NCBI GenBank assembly: GCA_026419775.2
Contig: JAOPGA020001102.1
Coordinates: 1 to 64,000 of the forward strand
Origin: Acrasis kona
Lineage: Eukaryota > Heterolobosea > Eutetramitea > Acrasida > Acrasidae
Reading direction: 5' to 3'
DNA: 64,000 bases
Each line of letters opens with the position of its first letter. Positions within the stretch are counted from its first letter, which is position 1. Under the pieces are notes generated by a model. That model did no database searches. It saw only the letters and a program-made list of their open reading frames with translations, and was not told the origin of the DNA. Below, one piece after another: positions 21,778-32,066 of this stretch. Position numbers and translations under genes: made by a program.

Positions 21778-22938
21778 ATGCTTTTTCAAACAAAACAACA
21801 GCAAGACATGTCTCACAATACCAACAGCACACTAAACACTCAAGAAGCAGCTAGGTATTTGTACAATGAATTTTATCTCGGTCAAGTGCGATTGTCGGTT
21901 ATGAAATGCATACATGAGATGAAGATTGCAGACATACTTTCCAACGGACCACTCTGCATAACAGAGTTATCATCAAGAACATCCTCACACAGCAAGACGC
22001 TAGAGCGTGTCATGACTACTGCTTTTCAAATGGGCCTATTCAACTACACCAACGGAAGATACTCCTTGAATACCACATCAGAACTTTTAACAAGAGACCA
22101 CAAAATGTCAATGTGCGGATTGATGTCGTTCACATTTGAGAGTTATATGAAGGATGCACTCGATTGCATCGAACAAACAGTTCAAACGGGGAAACCAAGT
22201 TTCGTCACTCAACAAGGATGCGAATTCTATGATTACCTCAACAAAGACCAAGTCCAACGCGAGAATTTTAACAGTGCAATGGTTTGTATGGACAAGACCG
22301 TATCTCCTCTGCTAGCAACTGAATATGACTGGAGCGGAGTGGAAAGTCTTGTAGATTTGGGTGGAGGAATGGGTTCATCAGCTCTTCATATCTTGTCTAA
22401 CAACAAGAACATCAAAAGAGCTACAGTATGTGAGATGCAAGAAGTTGTTGATAAGTCACCATCGTGCGCCGCGACACACATTAAACAGTTTGGAGAGGAA
22501 ACATCTTCAAAGTTGAGCTTCAGGGCATCAGACATCTTCAAGTTTGAAAACGTACCAGATGCTAGTGCCTACATGTTCAAAAACATTGTTCATGACTGGA
22601 GCGAGGAAGAGTGCGATACGCTCTTAACAAATGTGAAGAGGGCGCTTCGCAACGATAGAGACAAGAGAGTACTCATCGTCGAGAAGATTGTCAAAAACAA
22701 TGTAGTACAACCAAAGAAAGCTGGTCATGACATTGTAAAGCTTGCCTTGTTCCACGAAAATGCAAAACACAGAACAATAGGAAACTTTGAAGAGATGTTT
22801 AAGAGAAACGGATTCAATGTTACAAGGACAGTTCCCCTTCTAGATACAGATTATTATGTAATAGAGGGTAGAATTTCAGCACCAAGAATGGACTGGATAT
22901 TTGCAGAGATGACATCCGCTCGTCTCGAAGATGTATAA
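21778..22938 (+). CDS. SAM-dependent O-methyltransferase (COMT/ASMT-like)
   Basis: 387 residues from the ATG at 21778; a longer frame upstream has only TTG. ATG 21808 is an alternative start. The N-terminal winged-helix dimerisation domain (about 20-120: AARYLYNEFYLGQVRLSVMK, ISELSSRT-like segment ITELSSRTSS) is followed by a Rossmann domain with the SAM motif LVDLGGGMGSSALHIL. Then come DIFKFENVPDASAYMFKNIVHDW and VLIVEKIV, the order seen in plant caffeate/acetylserotonin and bacterial hydroxyneurosporene methyltransferases. The HDW motif carries the catalytic His. The substrate is probably a small phenolic or polyketide-like hydroxyl compound, not determinable here. An AATAAA-like signal follows the stop. 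Confidence 0.88.
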   Translation: MLFQTKQQQDMSHNTNSTLNTQEAARYLYNEFYLGQVRLSVMKCIHEMKIADILSNGPLCITELSSRTSSHSKTLERVMTTAFQMGLFNYTNGRYSLNTTSELLTRDHKMSMCGLMSFTFESYMKDALDCIEQTVQTGKPSFVTQQGCEFYDYLNKDQVQRENFNSAMVCMDKTVSPLLATEYDWSGVESLVDLGGGMGSSALHILSNNKNIKRATVCEMQEVVDKSPSCAATHIKQFGEETSSKLSFRASDIFKFENVPDASAYMFKNIVHDWSEEECDTLLTNVKRALRNDRDKRVLIVEKIVKNNVVQPKKAGHDIVKLALFHENAKHRTIGNFEEMFKRNGFNVTRTVPLLDTDYYVIEGRISAPRMDWIFAEMTSARLEDV

Positions 22939-23226
22939 ACTATTATTAAATAAAAACAATTTTGTCTTGATTCAGTTATTATTTGTTATAAATTTCAAAC
23001 ATTACCAATAACAGCATTGATGTTGAATTATAATTGTTCAGAAGTGCTTTCATCTGGAACTCTTCGATGCTTTGGCAGTTCACTTTTGTGTATTAGCGAA
23101 CGTAATAATAATTATAATCTTATTTTCTGATATTGAAAGCGCTTGTCTGAAGTAGAATTCTTTCTGTATAGATGTTTTTTGTAAAACTGTTCAAAGTTCA
23201 CACAAATTTTTGAATTATTCACATAC

Positions 23227-26200
23227 ATGAACAGAGGAAGAGGTGGTTCAAGAGGACGTGGTGGATATAGTGGAGGCGGATATAATCGAGGTGGATACAG
23301 TCGAGGTGGTTTTAACGGTACCAGAGGTGGTAGAGGTGGTAGAGGTGGAAGGGGTGGATTTTCTGATCGTGGTGGACGCGGTGGAAAATTTGCACGCGAT
23401 AGACCAGTTCGAAACGAACACAATGCACATATGGATGAGCACCAATTTAGAAATGAACAAAAAATGAAAGAATACATTCAGCAAGCGAACGAATTGGAGT
23501 ATAGAGTAAAATCAATGACTCCAGCACGTGGAGTTAACCCCTTCAGCAAAAATAGCATGAACCATAAAAATCAAGCTGATGCAACACCCAGCAACGAGGA
23601 TACAAAAGAAGACACAAAAGCAAAGAAACAGAAGAAACCCATCACAAAATTCTCACAACTACCACTATCACAAAAAACTCAAGATGCTCTCAAGAAGGCA
23701 GGCTTCAAGGACATGACCGAAATTCAGGCTTCGTCCATCCTACACTCTTTGGGAGGAAGAGACATTTTAGGAGCAGCCAAGACTGGTTCAGGGAAAACTC
23801 TTTCGTATATTATTCCCGTTCTTGAAAATCTATTCAGAAGGAAATGGACTAAAAAAGATGGACTCGGTGCCATTATCATTGCACCTGCAAGAGAGTTGGC
23901 ATTACAAATCTTTGAAGTATTACGTCTAGTCGGAAAATATCACTCCTTCTCGGCAGGATTAGTTGTCGGTGGTGTGAAGAACTTTGATGAAGAAAAGTTA
24001 CATATTGTGGACATGAACATTCTGGTCGCAACACCTGGAAGATTACTACAGCATATGGACAGCACGGTTGGATTCTCCGCAGATAATTTAGCAATATTGG
24101 TTCTTGATGAGGCTGATCGTTTGTTGGAACCTGGTTTCAAACAAGAATTAAACTCTGTTTTGACCAATCTACCAAAAGAAAGACAAACATTATTGTTCTC
24201 TGCCACACAAACAAAATCAGTAAAGGACTTGGCAAGATTGAGTCTAAAGGTTAGTACATGGAAATGAACGAGTCATTAACATTTATAGAAATCAAACACT
24301 GAATATGTATCCGTACACGAAGCTGAACCTGTACCCACCAAATTAGTCCAGACCTTCATTGAGTGCGAACTGTTTGAGAAGGTTGACGTCCTGTTCTCGT
24401 TCATCAAATCACATTTAAAAAACAAGATTGTCGTGTTTGTTTCCACCATGAAACAAGTCAAGTACTTCCAAGAAGTAGTGAAGCTGCTGTTGCCTCAGAT
24501 CATTTCATGTAAACTTTCAGGAAGCATGTCACAAAAATCACGTAGAGAGCAATACGAAGAATTCTGCGCCTCGTAAATTACTACTTTATATTTCTTTAAC
24601 AATTGATAGACGTAACGCCGTTCTATTCGCCACAGATATCGCAGCAAGAGGTTTGGATTTCCCTCGTGTTGATTTTGTTGTTCAGTTGGACATTCCCGTC
24701 AGCACACAAGCTTACATTCACAGAGTCGGACGTACCGCTCGTCTGCACGCTGAAGGAAAATCAATCATGATCGTTACGCCACAAGACAATTCATTCCTAC
24801 AAGTACTCGAGGACGAACGACACATTAGCAGCATAAAGGAGACCAAAGTAAATCCATCTCACATTGTGTCCATCAAGGATCAATTGAGTGCACTTTTGAG
24901 TTTCGACGTCAATTTGAAACTAACGGCCCTACGATACTATGAATCTTATTTGAGACACGTCAACAAGAATCACAAAGCTGGAGATAAAGTCCACGTTAAT
25001 GTTAGAGAATTACCATTGGACGACTTTGCACAACGTCTAGGATTGGCTAGTAAACCTTCAGTCAAGTTGATTAAAAATGACACCAGAAGCGAGGATGTAC
25101 AATCCGGACAAGACGAACAAATGGATGAAGAAGATGACGACGAAGAAGAAGAAGAAGAAGATGACGAAGAAGTAGAGGAAGCCGGTGATGTAAATGATGA
25201 AAATGTTGAAGCGGATGGAAGTGATGATGACGACGAAGATGATGAAGATCAAGTTTATAATGTATTCTTTGAAGGCGATAGTGAAATCAAAGGAAAGGTT
25301 TTGGAAGAGTACGAATCTTCAGATTCCGAACAAGAGGAATCAGAGTCCGAATCAGAAGAGGAAGAAGTTAAAGAACCCGAACAAGAGGAGGAAGAGAAGA
25401 AACCAAAAAAGAAGTTGACCAAATTAGAAAAGGCCATAGGTCGCAGGACAGCCACAACTCTCCACAGTAAAGATTATAGATCCTTGACAAAAGAACAAGG
25501 AGATCAAGACGAAGATGATTTCTTTACAATAAAAAGGTCAACCGAAGAATTGGATCTAGATCCAGAGTTGCAGGGAGACGTTGAGTTACCCATCGGCAAG
25601 AGATCAAAATTCAAACTAAACGCCGGTCTCAACAAGCGCATTATATTCGGAGAGGATGGAGAGAAGCCCAAAAGTTACTTTGAGACTGTGGTCCAAGACT
25701 TGAACCAATTAGATCCCACGCAAGTATCAAAGGACTCTGCGGAATACAAAAAGGAACTTTTAACCAGCATTTCACAAGCAGAAAAGCAAGACAAGGAAAA
25801 AGCAAAAGAGGTCAGAAAGGAACTTCGTCGGAAACAAAAGGAGGAAAGGAAGCGTTTGGAAGCATTAAGAGACACTGTGGATGATCTAACGCAAGGTTTA
25901 GACCCGGAGAGAAGAAAATCAGGAATTGCTGGTGGTGTACAATTAGACGTTAACAACAAGCAGCTTATTGATAGAGTGGGAGATGCTGATTTTGAAATTG
26001 ACAAGGGAGTGTCTGAGTTTGTCAAACATTTGGAAGATGATGCTGACGAAGCGCGCGAAGAAAGAATGTATCGGAAGGATAAGAATGTAGATGATGTTGT
26101 TGCTGAGTTGACCAAACAAAGGGATCAAAGAGAAAGGGAACAAGGCATCAAGAAGAGGACAATGCAGAGCAAGAGGAAGTTTGAGGAGATTATGAAGAAT

Positions 26201-26284
26201 GAACAAGTCCAACCAGCCAAGAAGAAGAAATCAACATTACAAGATGATGAGGATATTGCAATGCAGTTACTGCAACAAATATAA
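23227..26284 (+). CDS. DDX10: DEAD-box RNA helicase DDX10/Dbp4 with RGG-rich N-terminus
   Basis: Three exons: 23227-24249, 24289-24572, 24610-26284, with introns of 39 and 37 nt; 993 residues. Residues 1-54 are RGG/GGY repeats. The helicase core follows: Q-motif region (MTEIQASSI), motif I AAKTGSGKT (183-191), Ia PARELAL, Ib TPGRLLQHMD, II VLDEAD, III SAT, V RGLDFP, VI HRVGRTAR. After the core comes the Dbp4/DDX10-type tail: KINPSHIVSIKDQL-like segment VNPSHIVSIKDQLSALLSFD, long acidic runs (about residues 600-690), and a Lys-rich coiled coil ending AMQLLQQI. Dbp4 releases U14 snoRNA during early 18S rRNA processing, so the protein should be nucleolar. The stop is 3 bp from the stop of the converging next gene. 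Confidence 0.92.
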
Positions 26285-26287
26285 AAA

Positions 26288-27345
26288 TCATTTTGATTTA
26301 TTTGCATTGAATTCTTCGTCCATTCTTTTCATCTCTTCTTCAAAATTTGGAATGTATGGTTGGGTAAGCTTCTTTTCAATCTGTGTATCAACGTCTCTTG
26401 ACACTTCTTTGATGGCCTCCTCAACTTCGATTTCATCTGGTTTGAGTTTATCAAGCTCGAATTTGACGTTGCGCCGTATGTTAAGGTTCTTTAATCTTTT
26501 TTCCATTTCCTCATCAATGTAGTCCTGTGCTTTTAGTCCTTGTTCTGGTTCTTCTAGTTCTCTACGCATCGCTGTCGTCTTGGCTTTTAATAAATTGTCT
26601 TGCATCGAAACTGAATAACTTAAGAAGGATATTACCAAGAGCACTACTATCATAATAACAAACGGCATACGATAAGAGGCGAACCAATGAGGTGCACCAC
26701 CTATGGTAATGCTAGTGATGTCATAAAGGGTCAAAACCAAAAATCCACCGGCAAGTAACAAGGATGCTCCAAATGGAGGAAGAGATAAAGATGTAGTTGC
26801 TATGAATGCAGGTAAGATCGACCAAAGTGTCTTTGAAAAGTCGATATCTTTTCTACCTGGCACATCATCTGATTTATCTTCTTTACTCTTAATCACGCTC
26901 ATAGGATTAATAAACAATTCGTTTTTTAGAGCAAGACCAAAATGCACTGCACCCTGCATGGCGAGCATTATGGCTGTATAATTTAGTTGTGTGTTCATGA
27001 TTAAATCTGGCTCAATGTTCGAGAAAAGTAGAAGTCCACTACATATAGCAGCTGGCAATATGGCGACTGTGCTGAATGCCTTTACTTTTGGTGGGACTGA
27101 GTTGAGGTCAAAGGCTACTTTGGATAGTCTTCGCTGTTTTTTAACAATGCCTTCCTACTAGGCTGTTATTCATTGTATTTTGTGCTTTAACATACCTGAT
27201 CCTCCCCAGGCTTTGGTACATTATTCTTTTTTTTGAAGTCCTGTGAAATTTTTTCTTCTATCGAGTATGTTCTGAGTGTAGGGTATTGTTGAAGAGAGCG
27301 AAGACGAATAACACTCTTAAATCTTGGTAGAGCACCTCTTAACAT
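26288..27345 (-). CDS. TMEM69-like (DUF3429) mitochondrial membrane protein
   Basis: Two exons: 27345-27196 and 27154-26288, with a 41-nt intron; 338 residues. Two AGs lie in tandem at the acceptor and only the second keeps the frame (EGIVKKQRRLSKVAF). Exon 1 encodes a basic presequence (MLRGALPRFKSVIRLRSLQQ), suggesting import into mitochondria. The middle has four or five hydrophobic segments with DUF3429 features (PAAICSGLLLF, AMQGAVHFGLAL, a Pro/Phe pair in SLPPFGASLLLAGGF, then YRMPFVIMIVVLLVISFLSY). The C-terminal 100 residues are a charged, soluble coiled coil ending NKSK. Function is unknown across the family. Confidence 0.72.
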
Positions 27346-27378
27346 GTTTTTTTTGTAAACAATATTTTTATTAAAATT

Positions 27379-28246
27379 TTACTTGTTCTTCTTTTCAGTG
27401 TCCAAGATGGAATACCTTGGGAGGAACAATACATTTCCTTCTATAGTGAAAGGTATATTGTTCTCATCAAGATAAATGATGAAAAAGAAGTCGTACATGT
27501 ACGACAAAGCCATTGAAGAAAACAAGTGCCAAAAACTATGTAAGTGCAACTTCTGGACATATCCGCAAAATGCGTTATCTGTAGACCAAACAAAAAGAGC
27601 TGTTATCAGTGACACCATGTACGCACCCCAAAGAATTAATTTCTTCTTCTCAATGTCCGTTCTCACCCCCGATGCTTTTGTTTTAAAAGCATATCTACAA
27701 ATAAAAAGGTTACACAACGACAATAAAACAGCGAATGATATTATAAATGGTGCATAAATGTTCGGCCAGTAAATCATCATAAATGTTAGCATCCCGCAGA
27801 ATACTACACAAATTGATATCACAAGTAACCTATAATGTGATTTCTCAACTCGGTCGTTGACATATATGAAACAATATATTCCGCAAAATGTCGAGTACAG
27901 CATTGGCAGCTCATCCATGAGTTGACATTGCTTTAAAAGCGTAGCGTGGAACAAAGAGGATCCTATAAATACTGCAACTGCACATAAATGTAAAATGTAA
28001 AATCTCAAGAGATCAATTCTTGAGATGCTGCTTTCTTTTGGTACTGATCTGAATATCCTTAGAAAACCAGAGATCGCTACAAATAAATAAACCAAATTAC
28101 TGAAAGTGTTGAAAGTTTCTGCTATGTATGGGCTGTGCACATAATCTGGTTCACACCAATTAATATTTGCTGTTGCTAAAATATTAGTTGTTTTGAAAAC
28201 CCGTGCCCTTACGTTTGCCCCAATAGGGTGCATGATTGTTCTCCAT
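27379..28246 (-). CDS. Alkaline ceramidase (ACER/YDC1 family)
   Basis: Two exons: 28246-28213 and 28175-27379, with a 37-nt intron; 276 residues. The unspliced frame offers another ATG (28233), but splicing gives MENNHAPYWGKPTANINWCEPDY. That matches the family start (FWGP..., WCE.NY..S.YIAE.FNT.SN) far better. Zinc-site residues are present: His in SSLFHATL, Asp in LMDELPM, and the paired His of LHSFWHLF near the C-terminus. About seven membrane spans are visible. By family it hydrolyses ceramide to sphingosine and fatty acid in ER or Golgi membranes at alkaline pH. Confidence 0.92.
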
Positions 28247-28538
28247 GCTTATAAAATTGCTATTTAAATTGCGGAGTTGATTGAGGCGGAAAAGCTTAAA
28301 ATAATTGTTCACACATGCATTTTGCATTTGCACCTCTATCATAGATATGAACGAGATGACTAGGAAAATAACTATTTGCACTGATTGATCGTAAGCAATC
28401 AATGGCTTTACCACAATAAAAAATCGCTTTGTACGTTCTAATTGATGTAAATAAAATGGTTGTAACGGGGAAATGAAGTCAACCATACATCGTAGTATAC
28501 AAGACATCATACATGACTAATAACACACTGCGTCCTAT

Positions 28539-28668
28539 CAGGGATAAGAACCTGTTTAGGCCTGTCAGGGATAAGAACCTGTACAGAGGCTACTGGGATA
28601 CGAACTAGTATGCTTAAAAGGCTATTGGGATACGAACCAATAACCTGAAAATCAGGGATACGAACCTG
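28539..28668 (+). repeat. Left array of five 16-bp hairpin units
   Basis: Units at 28539-28554, 28566-28581, 28593-28608, 28625-28640 and 28653-28668. Each has the form 4-bp arm, 8-base centre GATACGAA (GATAAGAA in the first two), 4-bp arm. The arms differ between units but stay paired: CAGG/CCTG, TTGG/CCAA, and CTGG/CTAG with one G-T. In the fourth unit pairing extends to TATTGG/CCAATA. Co-variation of the arms around a fixed centre argues for selection on a folded form. Confidence 0.8.
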
Positions 28669-28872
28669 TTTTTTCATTAAAAAAAAATCGCAACTGTAAA
28701 GATGTTAATCATGATGCGACTATTGGTTTATATGTTGGAGTTAGTGAATCTCCTAAACGTATTTTCTATCGTTATAATTTACTCTCTACTTATTATGATG
28801 TCGGTCAATTGTTATTGCTTTTCTCGAAAGACAGGCCTAGTTTTGATTATAAAGTGCTAATGTTGAGTCAAC

Positions 28873-29091
28873 ATGTTAGTCGGGCTGAGGCGGAATTACA
28901 CGTTGAGTGAGAAGGAGATCCAGAAATTATCTGGATTATTGAATTCTGGTTCACCAACTTATGCTATGGAGCAAGCTTTTGGTGTTGTAATGTCACAGGT
29001 TCGTGGATTAAGAGCTTTGACTCAATATAATGAGTCTTACTTGTTACGTATAATTGATATGTGTGAGGATACTGAGTGTGATGACATGTAA
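28873..29091 (+). CDS. Hypothetical 72-residue protein inside the inverted-repeat element
   Basis: ATG to TAA, starting MLVGLRRNYTLSEKEIQKLS. It is predicted helical, with Leu/Ser-rich and Glu-rich ends (MCEDTECDDM). I do not recognise a family. Its first codons overlap the end of another open frame (to 28910) that contains TIGLYVGVSESPKRIFYR, weakly like the start of a GIY-YIG nuclease. It is the only ATG-started frame of its size in the element and is followed by AT-rich sequence. Confidence 0.35.
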   Translation: MLVGLRRNYTLSEKEIQKLSGLLNSGSPTYAMEQAFGVVMSQVRGLRALTQYNESYLLRIIDMCEDTECDDM

Positions 29092-29496
29092 TTGAAAGTG
29101 ACTTTTTCAGTAAAAAATAAAAGTGTTTATTTGTTTGTGATGTGTAATGTCATGTGAATTAGTACAATGTCTATTGGTTTATGATGTATTAAGTAAACTA
29201 TTATAATCTGTGTAATAGATTAATAACCTTTGATTCTAAAAGTAAAGTGATGTGTAATGTTTTTTAGGAGGAGCGACGGCGTAGCCGTGCGACGAGCCTA
29301 CTTGGTAATAAATGATGGATAGTAAAATATGTTGCCTAAGACATTAAAGTAATTTTTCTCTAAATATAGTTAAAAGTGTGAACACACAATGAATCTATAG
29401 AATGTAAAAAGTCATGATTATGGATGAGGAAGTAATTATGTATTCCCTTTTATGATACCGAAAAAATCAAGTTCGTTTCCTTGAATTTTTAGCTTA

Positions 29497-29568
29497 TTGG
29501 TTCGTATCCCAATAGCCTCTGTAACAGGTTCGTATCCCTGCCAGGTACTGTGCTGGTTCGTATCCCAG
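29497..29568 (-). repeat. Right array of three 16-bp hairpin units, inverted relative to the left
   Basis: Units at 29497-29512 (TTGG/CCAA arms), 29525-29540 (CAGG/CCTG) and 29553-29568 (CTGG/CCAG), with centre TTCGTATC on the plus strand, the reverse complement of the left centre. All three have perfectly paired arms. Confidence 0.8.
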
Positions 29569-29846
29569 ACAGGTGGTATATAGGGTGTCATAGCCGTCCC
29601 GTTGGGCCGGCGTATAGTTACTTTCACTAACCTAGTATGACGTCATGTACACTACAATGTATGGTTGACTCCATTTCCCGTATACAACACAGGGACAATC
29701 GACAATTCCACACTTGAGCAATCGGATTGTAAATTCTAATTTTACAAAACTTATCTATAATTATTAGTCGATAATTAGTCAACTTCCAGTTAGAGCTACA
29801 TCTATTTCTTCATCAAACAACTAAACAACATATTATTAAAAAAAAC

Positions 29847-31282
29847 ATGCCATCACAAACAAGATTCAACACCAATGCTACATCAAGAGAGCTTTCTGTG
29901 CCAACGCTATTTACAAGAACATCTCCTTCTCCTAAAAAAACAGACCCTGTTTTATCGCAAACGTTACAATCAATTGATTTTAAAAAGTACAAGAGCACCT
30001 GGGATAGAATAAATAGAATGTTCACTGAACAAAATGAGATCCCCAATTCACTTCAAGGCCTCGTCTTTTTCATAAGTGAGAACGTACCAAGCAGGAGAAA
30101 ATTAATAAAAAGGATTGAAGCATTTAAAGGAGAAATCTGCGAAAAAGATTCCAAGAAACTTCAATTCTCCATTGGCACAGGTATTGCCCAGTACCACCCG
30201 GACTTAGTGACATACTTGGTAATTCTTCAAATTAATCTAACAAAACTTACTTTTAGACTCGTACTACAGATGACCGGCGGGAGGGTGTAATGATTGAAGG
30301 TTTCAAAGCGTCAATATATCGGAGCTCAAAACCATTTAGTTGTTGGACGGATTTTGACCTAAAATATAGAAGGATCGTCATCAATACAGTTGCCCAAGAA
30401 TGGTTTGTAGATTCACTAAACCATCCTTCACGTCACAATCTCAACGACCAAGATAGAATTATGGAGGGCTACAAAGCCTTAGTGGACCAATACAGGATCC
30501 TAATCCGAAATGGCCATTATCACCACGGAATCCAGACGGGGCAAGAGAACCAACATGAGTTGTTCTGCACAGCTCTAAGTAAACAATTCAAGCATTGGTT
30601 GGACAAGTACAACACTGGCCTGCGGTACTACTATGAAGCAAACGTTTGCCCTAAGGACAAGTTCTATGGCCATGGGAACTTGGACATTGCGATCGGTCCC
30701 CAATCTAGGCATGACACCAACAAGCCGGAGCCAATTTTGTTCTTCGTGGAGTGCAAGTCCGTGTTGGAAAAAAAGAAGCACCTTGCGCAAGCAGTCGCCA
30801 AATTGCTGGCTGTAAATTGGACTAATCAATCCTATGAATTCCCCGAGGAGTTCCCCGCGTGCCATGCCTTATTAACAGATGGTGTGTACTGTGTATTTTT
30901 AATGATTCATAACGTGACTGCCGAGAGTGTTTTTGTTGGTATCACCGACACTCTGCAGGTGGGGTCGTTCGAAACGAGCTCTAGCGGACAAACTTTCAAC
31001 CCATCGGAGGGTTTAGAGAAAGTCATGCAGATCATGTATGTTCTGTCCAACCCCGAACTGGAAAATCCTGGAGTACTTGCTTACAAATATACCCAGGACC
31101 AGGTCCGTCTGCTGAGTGAAAAGTTAGATTCGGCTGAAAAAGAGAATGCGCGACTAGCACGTGAGATTGAGAGGCTGAAAAGACAACACCACATCCCACA
31201 AGCGAGAAAGCAAGCAAAAAAGGAGGGATATTTTAGGAGTGCCCTTAATTATGTTATGAAGAAGCTGAATCATGAATGTTAA
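29847..31282 (+). CDS. PD-(D/E)XK nuclease-like protein (Crinkler/RHS-type accessory family, inferred)
   Basis: Two exons: 29847-30218 and 30257-31282, with a 38-nt intron; 465 residues. The N-terminal 60 residues are Ser/Thr/Pro-rich and disordered. The middle (about 215-300) holds a restriction-endonuclease-like core: an early Glu (E225), GHGNLDIAIG with D267, and FFVECKS giving the E-x-K pair E289/K291. A helical stretch follows (AQAVAKLLAVNW). This D...ExK order is that of the PD-(D/E)XK fold. The C-terminus (about 395-450) is a coiled coil (LLSEKLDSAEKENARLAREI) with a basic tail. Stand-alone proteins of this kind are common in protist multigene families related to CRN/RHS effectors. Membership is inferred from motif and context. 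Activity and location are unknown. Confidence 0.6.
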
Positions 31283-31422
31283 TTGATCGTGTACATTCTT
31301 TAATAAACCTCTTGTTTGGTTTTCCGATTTAGCTTCTGTTTTGTTTGTTTGCTTTCCTCATTTGTTATTTTCGTCGTATAAAGGGCAATGGGATACGTGC
31401 AAGATACAAGATGGCGAGTCTG

Positions 31423-31836
31423 TTATACAAGCAAAGGAAGATTGTCTTTCCTCCACCCAAGAGTCTGTTGCCCCCCTTTTAGCTTCTTTGGCGACGAAAT
31501 GTCCACGACTTCGCTTGCCTTCCTTTTCGAGCTCGCCGAATTTTTCGGAGGTGCTGCAACCTCGGTACTCTGCCGGTCCATAAGCAACTTCAGGATGGCT
31601 TTTATGTCCGATTTGGATTCGCTGACATCCTCTCTTAATGCATGGATCGCATCGTGGTCTTCCTTTTGGGCGATCTCCAAATCATCTTGTCTTACCGCGA
31701 TTGTTTTAATCTCCTCCCTACATTCCGAAATGTTTGTGGCCATCTTTTCTTGAGCTGCGGCCATCGATTTGATTTGGTTTGTGAGGTTGTCGATGCTGGT
31801 GGTAGTGGCGTTGTTGACTGGTTGGGGGGCAGGCAA
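31423..31836 (-). CDS. Coiled-coil hypothetical protein, 5' end unresolved
   Basis: About 135 codons open to TAA, without an ATG at the 5' end. A CAG acceptor just before VNNATTTSIDN (minus strand, near 31820) suggests this is a downstream exon of a gene whose first exon I could not fix. The sequence is a single predicted coiled coil (ATNISECREEIKTIAVRQDD, then HDAIHALREDVSESKSDIK), followed by a basic stretch resembling a nuclear signal (KRKASE, SPKKLKGG). Proteins of this pattern occur in transposable-element and host accessory families. No specific match is claimed. Confidence 0.4.
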   Translation of the reverse strand: MPAPQPVNNATTTSIDNLTNQIKSMAAAQEKMATNISECREEIKTIAVRQDDLEIAQKEDHDAIHALREDVSESKSDIKAILKLLMDRQSTEVAAPPKNSASSKRKASEVVDISSPKKLKGGQQTLGWRKDNLPLLV

Positions 31837-32066
31837 GAAATATGCTTCGAAGATGAGCCAAAGTGGATAGAAACAAGCAAGATTAAAAGTTTAAACTAAA
31901 GCGAAGTCATATCCTTGTACGAGGACACCTTCTTCAAGAACTAGAAACAATTGGCATTGCTAGTTTTCGTTCCACATCCATCACAGACTCTCAAACAACC
32001 GACCAAGCAACCATCACCAAGGACATACAACAATTTAATTCAATAATTCATTAAATATGTTTTTAT

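Larger units (their letters stand above)
28458..29692. mobile_element. Small inverted-repeat element with hairpin-repeat arms, unclassified
   Basis: The two ends are imperfect inverted copies. A 33-bp core at 28469-28501 matches the reverse complement of 29646-29678 at about 30 of 33 positions, and looser similarity runs outward to about 28458 and 29692. Inside each end sits a run of 16-bp hairpin units (five on the left, three on the right) in opposite orientation. The interior has two short overlapping reading frames and a GC-rich hairpin (29276-29288, ACGGC/GCCGT) just after the coding part. No target-site duplication is evident, and no transposase of a family I know is visible. It lies in the gap between the divergent ceramidase gene and the PD-(D/E)XK gene. 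It could be a non-autonomous DNA transposon or a new kind of small element. Confidence 0.6.

Noticed and set aside
28196-28233. The ATG at 28233 as the ceramidase start
   Set aside because: It reads through a clear 37-nt intron; the spliced form from 28246 matches the conserved ceramidase N-terminus.
28539-28668. CRISPR array
   Set aside because: Repeats are only 16 bp, spacers are short and uneven, the host is eukaryotic, and a mirrored copy sits at the other end of the element.
28539-29568. The GGTTCGTATCCC units as tRNA T-arms or tRNA-derived SINEs
   Set aside because: The invariant A after TTCG is T in every unit, the loop is 8 bases, and no acceptor stem, D-arm or A box lies at the right distance.
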